Shown in pieces: positions 22,200 to 32,390 of a stretch of DNA of 64,000 bases. Below the pieces are notes generated by a model. That model saw only the letters and a list, made by a program, of their open reading frames with translations. It was not told the origin of the DNA and searched no databases. The DNA is taken from contig CM025855.1 in the NCBI GenBank assembly GCA_003952965.2, positions 13,893,833 through 13,957,832 of the forward strand, in the 5' to 3' direction. The position numbers and the translations under genes are program-made. How positions within the stretch are numbered: the first letter of the stretch is position 1; each line of letters opens with the position of its first letter. The DNA comes from Morella rubra (lineage: Eukaryota; Streptophyta; Magnoliopsida; Fagales; Myricaceae).

Positions 22200-24370
22200 C
22201 ATCGCAATTAGTTTACCCGTCCGGACGGATTTTAAAACACGTGACCCAATTAAATTCGACCGTATTAAATGCCAAACGTGGAATCATTTAAAATGGTTCA
22301 AAACATTAAATGCGTTTGAATGAGTAGACATCGTCCAGACAGTTTTCTCCTGACATTGTGGAATGTGGAAGCACACGTTTGGCTGAATAAAAGTCACAAT
22401 CCGTCTGGACACTTAATCTACCTGTCTGGACAGTACAGTTATTTTCAACCCTCGACCTCATTAAACATGTGTAAGTCATGCGACGGTTATGTGAACGTCC
22501 AGACATGTTTTTCATCTGTTCAAAAGATGTCGTTTGACGTTAAGCGTCCGAACAACTTTTTAATCCGTTCGGACGGTTAACAGCCAAATACAACATTACT
22601 TAATTAATTAATTAGTGATCCATATTTAATTGACTAAATTCACCCAATTTAATTTATTTGAATCATTTTAACCGAATGTAATTCATAACAAAATTTAAAC
22701 TTAATTTTTATTTCTTTTGTACCGCATTTTGGCTACTTAAACTGTACATATAGTTGAGCATGTTTTCGTACTAAATGTCCGTTATAACTAATTATACTAA
22801 CCGTTTGGTTAACTTAGTACTCATACTAATCATCCGTTTAAATTGTAATAAATTTAAACTAATGAAAAAACATAATTAATATAAAATATCAAAGATAGAA
22901 ATCCCAAATGAAAAACTTAATCATAAGTCTAATACAAGCCAGAAACATAATCATAAAGAAAATAATAGCGAAAAAACTAGTCTGAATCACGAGGATGAGT
23001 TGGCTCATCGAGATCTTGTCTAATGGCGTCACGAACATGCTCCAACGGCTCCTCCATATTATTCATCCCTTTGATGAGTGTCCAGAGCTATAATGGAGCG
23101 GTACTGAGAGACTAGTACTACTGGGACACATGTCCTATCATGGAAGACAATTCGTTCCACATAGCAACCACCTCTTCCCTCAGATCGGCCCCCAACAAAG
23201 CAAAATTATTCTTTAGAATGGTCAAGTGGGTATGGATATCCATGAAAAACATATGTGTCAACTTCACCATTATCTAGATACTCTCCTTCAGCTCCACTAC
23301 CATAGCGTCTGCCCAAGCTGGTTGCTCTAACTGTGTCTCGAATCGATTTATGACCAACCTGACAAAAATCATCCAAACATAATCATAAACCATTCATATG
23401 ACCCTCAGACTGTGTCGTTTCTACAAAATATCTGTCCAAACAAATAGTCATATCGTTCGAACGAATATAAAAGAAGACGTTTTAACTAAAAACGTCAATA
23501 TTATCATATTAACCCATTCGAATGGGTTGAAAATCGTCCGAACATGGCTTCGATGAACACAAAATTGAAATAATCATATTATCCACCAAAAAACAATCAA
23601 AATGCATGAAAATTGAAATACAAAGGCACAAAAAAGGTATTTCATGAACTTGTGAGTATAGATATCGGAAAAATTTATGAAGTTGGAGAGAAAAGGTTCA
23701 GAGAAAATTAAAATGAAATGCATGAGAATGTGATTTTGACAACTCTGTCTATTTATGTTACGCATTTAGCGTTCGCATGCTTCTAAGGCCCGTTCGGACG
23801 TTTTCCAATGATTAGATTTACTCGTGGCCCAATCAAATTCAACCTCATTAAATACGTATCTAAGGTAGATTAGAAAATCTTATATAACCTACTAGCGTCC
23901 AGACGGTCTGGTGGTGGTCTGGACAGCATCAACATCGTGTGTGTGAAATTGTGTACCATGGAACCACACGATTCGCTGAAGAAGCATTTATGCCTGTGCG
24001 AACAACTTTCTAGGGTCTGAACGTTGTTATCCATTTTGGTGTTGGGACGAACATGATGGCATCTGGACGGTTTTAAGTATGCATGACAATTTCGAATGCG
24101 TCGCTAACTAGTGACAATTGTTCTCATTACCTAAAGTTAGTTCGGACGTAGTCAAAATGCTGTCTAGGCGATAATGAAAATTTTTTGATGATACTAATCA
24201 TTACTCATTTACAATGATTTGTATTTTGTTTTCCAAATATCCGTCCAAACCATTTTTGGACCTGTCCAGACGTATATGAAATATTTGTTATGGTACTAAT
24301 CGTCACTCATTTGCAATGACTTGTTTTTTGTCACACTACAAATCCATCCGGAAGGTCTTTGGACTTATCA
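22200..24370. repeat. Subterminal palindromic motif array, right end of CACTA
   Basis: More than fifteen copies of a 10-12-bp palindrome-like motif occur, including CGTCCGGACGG (22217), CCGTCTGGACAC, CTGTCTGGACAG, CGTCCGAACAAC, CCGTTCGGACGG, CGTCCAGACGG and GTCCAGACG. The best copies are self-complementary. Such arrays in En/Spm-type elements recruit the accessory DNA-binding protein. The right-end array is longer than the left. Confidence 0.65.
22980..23350 (-). pseudogene. Second CACTA accessory C-terminus-like segment
   Basis: The minus strand reads a stretch with Ala-Trp-Ala-Asp-Ala, Val-Glu-Leu-Lys, and Leu-Arg-Glu-Glu-Val, resembling in layout the coiled-coil C-terminus at 17093-17330. 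Stops interrupt it. It may be a duplicated or paralogous copy of the accessory gene's end. Confidence 0.35.
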
Positions 24371-24500
24371 TAACGGAAATGACATTCTGGATGATTTTGG
24401 GTGACAAAATTAATGTTTTTTCAGGAAAATGTGACTTTATGTGACAAAATTTGGTTTGACATCCAAAAATTTGTCACCTATAATCCTATTTCTTGTAGTG

Positions 24501-25368
24501 GATGATTTTTTCTATTTCTTAACATGTGATCATGCCTATTAACCATCCAAAATCAAAACTAACCCCTTACCTCTTTGAACTTGATTAGTGGCTGATTACT
24601 TGGGTATCAAGAACCTACAAGAAGCACTACTATTAGAAAAAAGAACAAAATGACAACTCCATTGACAAGGGGAGAAGATACATCAACCTTTTCTCCAAAA
24701 TTCCTTCTCTTCTTGGGCAGCAGCCAATGAGGTTTAGCCATGTAATTTCATGGTTTTTGAGACCTAATGATGAACAATCATTAGAAAAATTTTCTATGGG
24801 CATTAAACAAGGGGCTGGCTGGTTTTGTGCCTCAAAATGGGGTAGGCTGGGCTGAATGTGGGCTCAGGAGAGACCCAATAGGCTTTAATTTCAAGCCTTT
24901 ATGTAATAAAACCTAATTTCTAGGCCCATGTAGGTTAATTAAACGATATAAATTCTAAAACTACTCTTAAGATGCACGGTTTGGTTAGGGCATGTCCTAT
25001 TGGCTAAGTAATTAGGAAAATAATATGATCATTGGCAAAAAGTTTGAAAAACTTAGGTTTAAAAGGGTTACATAGCCAAAAACAATGATATAATGGCATT
25101 TTCTAATTTTTAAATGCAAAAAGCATTTATTAAGGAATTTCTGAAATATAGGGGACCATAATATATTACTATGATGAAGAGTGTGAAAGGAAAAAAAAAG
25201 AAGAAATTTTTCTAGTATTTTTTGGTATTTATTAGCTATTTATAGTGATTTTCTACCTTTTTAAACTAATAAAAGCAATTAATCCGAAAATAATAAATTA
25301 ATATTATTTTATAATCTAACTACCTAATTTAAGAAAATTAATGAAGTTTAAAAAGTCGGGGTGTTACA
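24501..25368 (-). mobile_element. Solo LTR, proximal part (split by CACTA insertion)
   Basis: On the minus strand this is the start of the LTR: TGTAACACCCCGAC at 25368, then an AT-rich stretch with TTTTCGGATTAATT and CACTATAAATAG. It stops abruptly at the CACTA right end at 24500 and resumes at 9470. AAAGT follows at 25369-25373. Its 5' part resembles the unit at 18933 in opposite orientation. Confidence 0.75.
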
Positions 25369-25373
25369 AAAGT

Positions 25374-25740
25374 ACTTCAAGACTTTTTCAGTATATGTTG
25401 ATTAATGGACAAATTTCACTTGAAAAATGCTCAAGGTCCATGCCAAGAAAAAATTTAGTTTTTCGAAGATCTTTCATTTCAAATTTGCTTTTTAAACAAT
25501 TTGCAGTCTTTGTGAGGTCTTATGGAGTCCCCACAAGATTTAAATCATCAACATAAATTGCCACAATAACAAATTCAGATTCCATTTTCCTAATAAAGGC
25601 ATGGACAAATCAAATTGTTCTCAAATCCCTTCTTCAGGAGGTATTCATTGAGACGACTGCACCAGATGCATCCGAATTGCTTGAACTCTTATATATATCT
25701 TTGTAGCTTACTATAATAAAATCTTTAAGATTTTTAAACC
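25374..25740 (-). pseudogene. Copia reverse transcriptase relic (YVDD)
   Basis: The minus strand carries the copia RT active-site segment Ala-Ile-Tyr-Val-Asp-Asp-Leu-Asn-Leu-Val-Gly-Thr near 25560-25525, then Lys-Phe-Glu-Met-Lys-Asp-Leu-Arg and Lys-Phe-Phe-Leu-Gly-Met. It runs up to the solo-LTR insertion point in the same frame that resumes at 8033. Frameshifts are present upstream. This is the right-hand half of the element whose RNase H and 3' LTR are at 6.7-8.0 kb. Confidence 0.75.
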
Positions 25741-25863
25741 ATATGCTTCAAGCATTTTATATCCTATAGGAAATTTCATCATATGCTTCAGGTATTTTAT
25801 ATTTATTATGGAATTTCACTATATGCTTCAGGCATTTTATATCCTTTAGGGATTTTCATATAT
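25738..25863. repeat. Triplicated segment, about 41 bp, within copia pol
   Basis: Three diverged tandem units each contain ATATGCTTCA(A/G)G(C/T)ATTTTATAT. On the minus strand each unit codes for a Lys-(Met/Ile)-Pro-Glu-Ala-Tyr-like segment. That segment is normally present once, just before the RT fingers, in this copia family (recalled), so this is a local expansion. Confidence 0.6.
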
Positions 25864-25864
25864 G

Positions 25865-25866
<2 letters not shown>

Positions 25867-25919
<53 letters not shown>
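25867..25919. repeat. (TA)n microsatellite
   Basis: An uninterrupted alternating AT run of about 53 nt, directly beside the triplicated copia segment. Confidence 0.95.
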
Positions 25920-25922
<3 letters not shown>

Positions 25923-26329
25923 TATTAGGTGATTTATATCAATATGCAGCAATCACATTTATTAACCGCAAATCCAGACTTTTTGTTAATACCAAGCTGA
26001 TAAAAAAAAACATGAATGTAATTTCATTCACTACTGGTGAATATATTTTTCATAATTCAATATCAGGTCTCTGCAAGAAACCTTAGGCTAGGAGTTGTGT
26101 TTTGTATCACATCATCATGTTTATCTCTTTTTTTCTTTGACACAAATACCCTTACATCCATTAGGCATGACATCTTCATGTGTTTGGACTACAGGTCTAA
26201 ATACTTCATGGTTTGTTAGAGAGTTCAATTCTACTAGAATTGTCTATTTTCACATTGGCCAATCATTTCTACGTCGACATTCTTCGATGGATTGTGGTTC
26301 ACTTGATCATTACTTCTGTAATATCAAGA

Positions 26330-26907
26330 TCAATTATAATAAGAATATGTTATCGACAACAATTTTGTTTCTGTCTCATATATCTCGTTATTCAGCAGTA
26401 CTGGTTCCTCTGTAGAAGATATCTCTTCGGGAGATTCTTCTTCATGAGGTGCTATACTAGGAGATTTGGGTCTAGAAAGTCTAAATGGATCAGTAAGTTT
26501 TGTTGCTTGTTTTGTGGGTATATTTTCTTCAAGATTCTTATTCTCTTCCAGAGTAATGTAAACTTTAATTCTCTTCAAGAGTTATATGCTCTTCAGGAGT
26601 TTCTTTTCTTTATGCTTTCTTCTTTTGGAAAATTTTATCTTTTTAAACCAATGGTCTTCCAAGATTTAGGAATGTCTGAAAGACATGCCTTAAAGATATC
26701 ACCAGTTAATGGTCCAAGATATCTAATAGCAGATGGAGAATCAAACTCAACATCAATATGAAGTCTATATTGAAAACCCATTTGAGAACATTGAATGAGT
26801 GCAATCGAAATATAGACAGCACAACCAAATGATGTACAATTAAAGATGTAGCATATAAGATAGCCATGTACCCAAGCAAATGCAAGCAATTTTATTTTTC
26901 TAAACAA
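26330..26907 (-). pseudogene. Copia integrase C-terminal and linker relic
   Basis: From 26907 the minus strand gives Phe-Gly-Cys-Ala-Val-Tyr, then Met-Gly-Phe-Gln-Tyr-Arg-Leu, Ser-Pro-Ser-Ala-Ile-Arg-Tyr-Leu-Gly-Pro-Leu-Thr-Gly-Asp, the C-terminal end of a copia integrase region. 26578-26330 is the Glu/Pro/Ser-rich linker between integrase and RT. It belongs to the same interrupted element as 25374-25740. Frameshifts occur between the parts. Confidence 0.65.
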
Positions 26908-26939
26908 ACGGCAAGCAATTAACTGAATTCATGTGATGA

Positions 26940-27175
26940 AAGATTCAATTAAACCATTACTGACTATGGGAGTTGTGGTGTTTGAGTATTAAAATTTTGG
27001 GGTCTGAGAGTTAGTGAAAAAGTGAAGATAGTTTATGAGTTGGTGAAAAAGTGAAGAGAGAGAAGATTCGAATGAATATTATAATGAAAAAAGGAGAGAG
27101 AGAGAGAGAGATTATTTTGTAGTTTTTTTAATTATGACCAAAATTTTGAGTGGAACTCAACCACCACCTTAATGC
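26940..27175. mobile_element. Possible MITE inside the copia relic
   Basis: A segment bounded by GTGGTGTTTGAGTATTAAAATTTT on the left and AAAATTTTGAGTGGAACTCAACCACCAC on the right has imperfect inverted ends. The interior has two GTGAAAAAGTGAAGA blocks and a (GA)n run at 27092-27110. Similar GTGAAAAAGTG blocks recur near 53800. No duplication was defined, so the call is weak. Confidence 0.35.
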
Positions 27176-27800
27176 ATAAATGGTAAATTCATGAGAATTA
27201 TCCAAACAAATTGTCTTGGTAGGATAATCATTTTACTTTGAGAGCAGGCTTTAGACGATGACTCACTTAGTAAAAAAATCTTCTAATTCTTTAACAGGTG
27301 TCTGAATCAATTGTCAACATATCATTATAAATTTTATATGACCAAGATTATCATGCTAAATCATATAAAATATTATTAGATCAGAGCACTTCTAGTGCAT
27401 CACTACGTTAGCTTCAATGACCCCCATGGTTGGAAATACAACCCAGAAGAGTAAATAGGCATTTTTTCTAATATGAGCTTTTGGCCCAAAAACATTGAAG
27501 TTATGATGTAGAGACATTCGGCACTGTATTCAATATTAGTTTCAATATGATAACCATTATGACGAATATTTTCAAAATATAATATATTTATTCTAAATTT
27601 AGAAGAATACATAGTACCATTGATGCAAAATTTTGTGCCTCTTTGGCAACATTATATTTGTTCTTTTGGATCCTCAGTCAGATCTGCTAGACCTAATATG
27701 GTATTGATTTTGACAACATTAAAAGATTGTGTGCGTTGATGTCCTACTTTTTCTGGTGCACTATTTGCCATACATAAATCTCCATTAATCAAAAGGAAAT
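27176..27800 (-). pseudogene. Upstream copia polyprotein remnant, heavily decayed
   Basis: Minus-strand translation gives only short copia-like snippets with frequent stops. It is placed upstream of the integrase C-terminus as expected for gag/integrase, but no catalytic motif could be read with confidence. No 5' LTR was found. Confidence 0.3.
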
Positions 27801-28099
27801 AATTCATCAGCATGAGTCTATATATGAAAAATTAAACTTGATTGTAAATAATAGGCAAAACAAACTAAGATAAAGAAATCATTGGATTGGTGTAAACATT
27901 TCCATCACCTATCAAATAATCAATTTTTCTACTATTCAGAGAAATAAGAAGGACCAAGATTGAAAACATAAATCCCTTAAGGAGAATTCAGGCAATTAAA
28001 ATTATTTTGATTCCCTCTTTATTATTTATAGAATATTTGTATTGGTCTACCACATATTTGATGTGACCAATGTGCCTTCGCACACCGAAATCAATTTTC

Positions 28100-28274
28100 T
28101 TCATAATTCTTCAAAGGTTTAGGAAATTGGCAATTTAGTCCTTAAGTTTTACCACCTTTTACTTTTTTAGTCCTTCACTTTCAAATTTTAAAATTTTGAT
28201 CCCACAGTTTTCTTATTTTGACAAAATTTCCCTTCCGTCACCAAGATTTTATATGAACAAAGAACTTGGTTAAA
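28100..28274. other. No gene; dispersed-repeat-like sequence
   Basis: It contains a TTAGTCCTTAAGTTTTACCACC-type low-complexity block, common in dispersed plant repeats. No coding sequence is evident. Confidence 0.35.
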
Positions 28275-28990
28275 TTAATTAACTATGCATCGGTCCAGGG
28301 AGGTATCATCCATTCGATCTCCTCGGCATTAAATCCTAGATACATTTCACAATATTTGAATTCTTTGTTTGTATAACATGTATTACAAAATTACCTTGTG
28401 AAAGACGACCACCAGGCTTCAAAAGTTTCGATTGTTTTTTCTTGTGGGATGCAACAAGCTTTGTCTTTCAGACATTCCTCCCTTTCGGTTAGTCAGAATA
28501 GGTAGCGATGGAGTTTTCCCATTCGTGTGATTGCACATTCACCGATCAGATCTCGAAGGATTTCCATTTGCTTTTCTTTCAATTGATTTTTCAATCTAGT
28601 CATGATTTTGATGGATGTTTTTTGTGAATCTCCCCCTGATGGTGATACGCTAGAGCGATCAGATTTGTGGCCTTTATATTTCCTCCCTTTGTTGACTCGT
28701 AGAGGCCGCGTAATCCTTCTTCAATGGTGCTTTCTGAGTGTAGCTTTCCACTTTCTCTCATGTAGAGTTCGTGAGGGTTTCGACAGTCGTAACATAGGTC
28801 ACTTAGAGCTTTCCATGCTTCGATCCTTAGCCTTCTATAGACCACGGTGTCATAGGCGACCTTATGGAATCTTCTGGACACCATACAGAGATTCTGACAG
28901 TCCCTCACAGTTTTGTATACCACCTAGCTAAAAATTTTCGACAACATTTTTTCTGGTAGAGTGCTGGATTTTGTCTCGAAGGTGTCATTT
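28275..28990 (-). pseudogene. F-box protein pseudogene
   Basis: The minus strand reads Thr-Leu-Pro-Glu-Lys-Met-Leu-Ser-Lys-Ile-Phe, an F-box start, then an in-frame TAG at about 28925. It continues with Asp-Cys-Gln-Asn-Leu-Cys-Met-Val-Ser-Arg-Arg-Phe-His-Lys-Val-Ala, and further to a Glu-Gly-Leu-Arg-Gly-Leu-Tyr-Glu-Ser segment with Gly-Asn-Ile-Lys-Ala-Thr, typical of the plant F-box family whose C-terminal half has Sel1-like helices. F-box proteins bring substrates to SCF ubiquitin ligases. The frame is lost again near 28600 and a Cys-containing C-terminal segment follows. The stop inside the F-box makes an inactive copy likely. No LTR or poly-A tail was seen to mark it as retrocopied. Confidence 0.55.
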
Positions 28991-29516
28991 TGGGAGGATA
29001 TGTGCCTGTGTGATTTTTCTGTCTTCTCTTCTTTCTTGAAGAAAAGGTGCGAGCTTTTTTGGTTATAGTCCTAATGGAACGACTCCTCCTATAAGTTTTC
29101 AGGAGTCGTGGGGAGTCGTTGCACGTCGCTTCGATTTTGTCTTTAGCAGCACCTTCCCTTTAATTCGGGCAGCTTTTGGTGTTTCATTTCCTTTCAAGGG
29201 ATGTGTATGACTTCTATCATGTTTGCTCATTTTGACTTTTCAATCTGGTGGGATACTTCGAATCTAATTTGTTGAGTTTGTTTTGGACGAGGCGTGTCGT
29301 TAAGAGTGATTTACTTTTATGGACTTGGAGTACTCTTTGTTTCCGGAAATCCTATTTTTATTCATTAAAATTGATTACAATGTTGGGGGTGGGACATTGC
29401 ATCATGATGTGATTGTTAAGGCATTGGAATAGCCGATTTACATAGCATGTCTTAGATAATACCCTTTGTTCTCTACCGGTTCTTCTTCCCAGTTAGATAT
29501 AAAGGGTGGGTGGTAC
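28991..29516. other. No gene seen
   Basis: No coding region is supported; the sequence lies between the F-box relic and the hAT element. Confidence 0.4.
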
Positions 29517-30321
29517 CTAGGCCTGTAAGTCCGGTCCGGCTGCCGGCGAAGGTCCGGTTCCGTTTCCGTCACCGGTTCCGGTAAGAGAAGATCCGCCTCT
29601 TCCAGGAACCGGAGCCGGAGGTCATTTTGGGCCACTAACGGAAGCGGAACCGGAAGCGGAATTTTCCGCCGGTTCGGCGGAAAATCCGGTTCCGGTGCCT
29701 TTTTTTTTTATTTTTTCCCCCTTGACTTAAAACGACGTCGTCCAATTTTCAATAGGACGACGTCGTTTACTTGTTTCCCTTTCCCTTTCCCCTCCCCTGA
29801 CCCCTAGTCCCCCCCAGCCACAGCCCTAAAATTTTCCCTTTCCCCTGCCAGTGCTACCACCCTCTCGGCCTTCCTCAGTTCTCACTTCAGCCCTACCACG
29901 GAGAGTCTATTTTTGTCTTACTTATCAGCATTCTGCACGGTGGTTTGGTCAGGGCCTGACAGAAGGATTTTCTTGCCTGAAGGTCTCTTGGACCACTCCA
30001 AGATCCCAGAGTACTTGACCGGAGAAGTTCCTGGAGAGTATGTCTCTTCTTCCAAGTCTCGTGTTCTTTTCTCTCCGAATATGTTCCATCGTGCTACGTT
30101 TGGCCTTCAATGTTATCAATTGTAATGTGTAATGTACGAATACTATGTCAACTGATTGATTGATCTTGCTTATGGATGCAGTTACGGTTATGATCCTTTC
30201 GGGCTAAGCAAGAAGCCAGAGGACTTCATTAATTAAGTGACCTCTCTCTCTCTTGCTCTCTTTCACGGCGACGGCGCTCCGCCGGTGGTCCAGCCTCCAG
30301 TACTTCTCTGATCTCTCTCTG

Positions 30322-30359
<38 letters not shown>

Positions 30360-31203
30360 TCTCTCTCTCACAGCTACTGCTCGTTGGGATTAGCTACTAC
30401 TATTGATATTAGATTGGTATTGGCTATGATTGGGTTAGATTAAATTGTTGTGAATCTGTTGTTCAGTGTTAGATTAAACTATTGTCCAGCCTCCTTTGGT
30501 TCTTTTCTTTGATCCTTTTCGTGCTTATCATGATCCTCTGGTTCTTGCACTCTCCCGTTCCTCTTATCTTTCTGTGTAAGTTCCTATATTTCTTGCCATT
30601 AATGCATATTCTATTTGGCATATGCATTCATGATTTGCTATACATGTCAATGCAAATCAAACAGCACAATCTATGAGTCAATCTCTATGTTTACAGATGA
30701 GAAAAAAAGGATTGCAAAATGCAAACACAAGCAAACCTTTACCACTTAAATAAAAAAGGTTCAAATTTTTTCAATGTTTTTGTTTGGTTCCTCATATATG
30801 TTTGATTGAAAGACTTAGTTCTAGTATTTTGTAAGTCATGAAATATTTCTAAATGCATTGAGGTGTATGTTTAATTGAGGTGTATGTTTGATCGAGGTGT
30901 ATGTTATTTTGTGTCTTTATTTCAGATGGATCGTCAAACTCCGATTGCATCTTCGCAATCCACAACCCCCAATTTATTTACCCCTGCCTCAACGGCTACA
31001 CCTACAATTGGTGAGATACCAATTATAGATGTAGAGGCACAACAAACTGAGACAATGACCCTACCCCTAAAAGAAGAAAGGCTTCCAATCCATCCCCGAT
31101 GTGGGAACATTTCACTAGGATACTACTAGTAGTTGACCCAAACAAACCATTGGCCAAGTGCAACCATTGTGGTCATAAATTGAAGACTATTTCCCATGCA
31201 TGA
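29517..31203 (+). mobile_element. 5' end of a hAT transposon (BED zinc finger)
   Basis: It starts TAGGCCTGTAAGTCCGG, typical of hAT termini, followed by GC-rich repeats of CCGGTTCCG to about 29700. A perfect 14-bp inverted repeat (29730-29743 and 29755-29768) contains the palindrome ACGACGTCGT. A (CT)n tract lies at about 30310-30358. From 30924 an ATG opens a Thr/Pro/Ser-rich N-terminus. A +1 shift near 31045 leads to a BED zinc finger start: Met-Trp-Glu-His-Phe-Thr, then Cys-Asn-His-Cys-Gly. The finger is cut off before its His ligands at a TGA at 31201-31203. The rest of the transposase and the 3' end are missing. Confidence 0.65.
29730..29768. repeat. Perfect 14-bp inverted repeat containing GACGTC
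   Basis: Arms AAACGACGTCGTCC and GGACGACGTCGTTT are separated by an 11-bp loop. Each arm holds a GACGTC core, a C-box-type bZIP site. It lies in the 5' part of the hAT element. Confidence 0.85.
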
Positions 31204-32390
31204 TATGGGTGGTTAACTGATTGGCTCACAAAAGAATTACTCTAAGCGCAAGAGTTGTCAAGTTGTAAATAAGGGTTGAGTCCCAAGATCGATTTCCTTA
31301 AGTACAATGATGTTTTAGAGAAGGCAAACAAAACAAAAACAAAAAAAAAAAAACAAAATAAAAGCAAGAAAAACAAAATGCTAACTTAAAATAGAAATAA
31401 ATAAAAAAAAAAGGATGAAAGGAAAAAGGATCTATGTAAACAACAAATAAAGAGTAAAAAAAAAACAAAATAATTGGAAAAAATAAAACATAATAGACAT
31501 AAGTTACGCTAAATGGAATGAAACTAAAAGAAAAGAAACGCAAGATTCAGAGTAGGCAGTTCAAATGAGTAACGAAATTCAAAAGTGAATTAGCAATTTT
31601 TTAAAACAAATAAAAATCTGTTGAAAAGAGATCTAAAAAGGGCACTTGAGCTTTGATTTTACCAGCACCAATTCTCAATCTAAAACTAATATCATCAAAC
31701 TAAAATTATTCAGTTACTTCTCCAATCAAGGATTCAATAACTGGAAGATAAAAGAGGTTTAACTCCACAAACTATCAAAGATTGAATAGATTCATCATGC
31801 AAAAGAGAGATTTTTAGGCAAATAATGACTGAATTGAAACCTTACCCATAAACGGAGTAGATTGTATCAAGAGTCTACAGCATACCCATTCCAAGAATTT
31901 CAACAGTTTTCAAATGAAAATCATCTCTCTAATTAATAAACGACAATGAAATTGAAAATAGAATATCTCCATCAATTTACAACCTCGAATCGATGCAAGA
32001 TAAAACCAAAACCCAAGTTTTTGTTACTTAGAAACCCATCAAACCCAGCAGCAAGGAGTTTAGAGAGAAAAGGGAAAGAAAAATACAGCAAAAACAACCC
32101 TCCTCTCTCCAATATGGTAAAGAGGCTATAATCGAAAAGTGGCCAACTCTGAATTTTTTCCACGCGCAGCACCCTTTCTTTTCTTCTCCTTCATGCTTTG
32201 ATCACAGTCTTCCCCCAAATCGCAACAAAATTCTTTCTCTTTTTTTTTTCCTTATTTGCCCTCTAATCTTCAGTCCTGTCAACTTAACATGAATGCTCAT
32301 TTTTGTGGACAAAAATGCCCTCCTGCACATTGAGAAAGTGTTAGTGAATGGGCCACAAAGGCCTTGACATTAAAGGTTCCTAAAAGATTA
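31204..32390. other. Non-coding retroelement-like sequence
   Basis: AT-rich sequence with poly-A-like runs (31320-31480). No coding frame is supported. It abuts the truncated hAT on the left and the copia RT on the right, so it is probably the remnant of an LTR or an untranslated retroelement region. Confidence 0.35.

Larger units (their letters stand above)
9471..24500 (-). mobile_element. CACTA (En/Spm, CMC) DNA transposon, about 15 kb
   Basis: The left end begins CACTATAAGAAAA at 9471 and the right end is the inverse, with CACTACAAGAAAT read on the minus strand from 24500. Just inside each end is a hairpin: 14-bp arms at 9483-9496 and 9511-9524, and near-perfect arms at 24441-24454 and 24463-24477. 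Inside, all on the minus strand, are remnants of a TNP2-type transposase, a PTTA/Transposase_24-like protein and another CACTA-associated protein. A solo-LTR-like unit is nested within at 18933-21991. Flanking 3-mers are GTT and GAT, so the expected 3-bp duplication has one mismatch. It sits inside the solo LTR 8039-25368. All its genes carry stops, so it is non-autonomous now. Confidence 0.85.

Noticed and set aside
29730..29768. Candidate rho-independent-like terminator or small RNA hairpin
   Set aside because: This is plant DNA; the perfect inverted repeat is better explained as a subterminal site of the hAT element.
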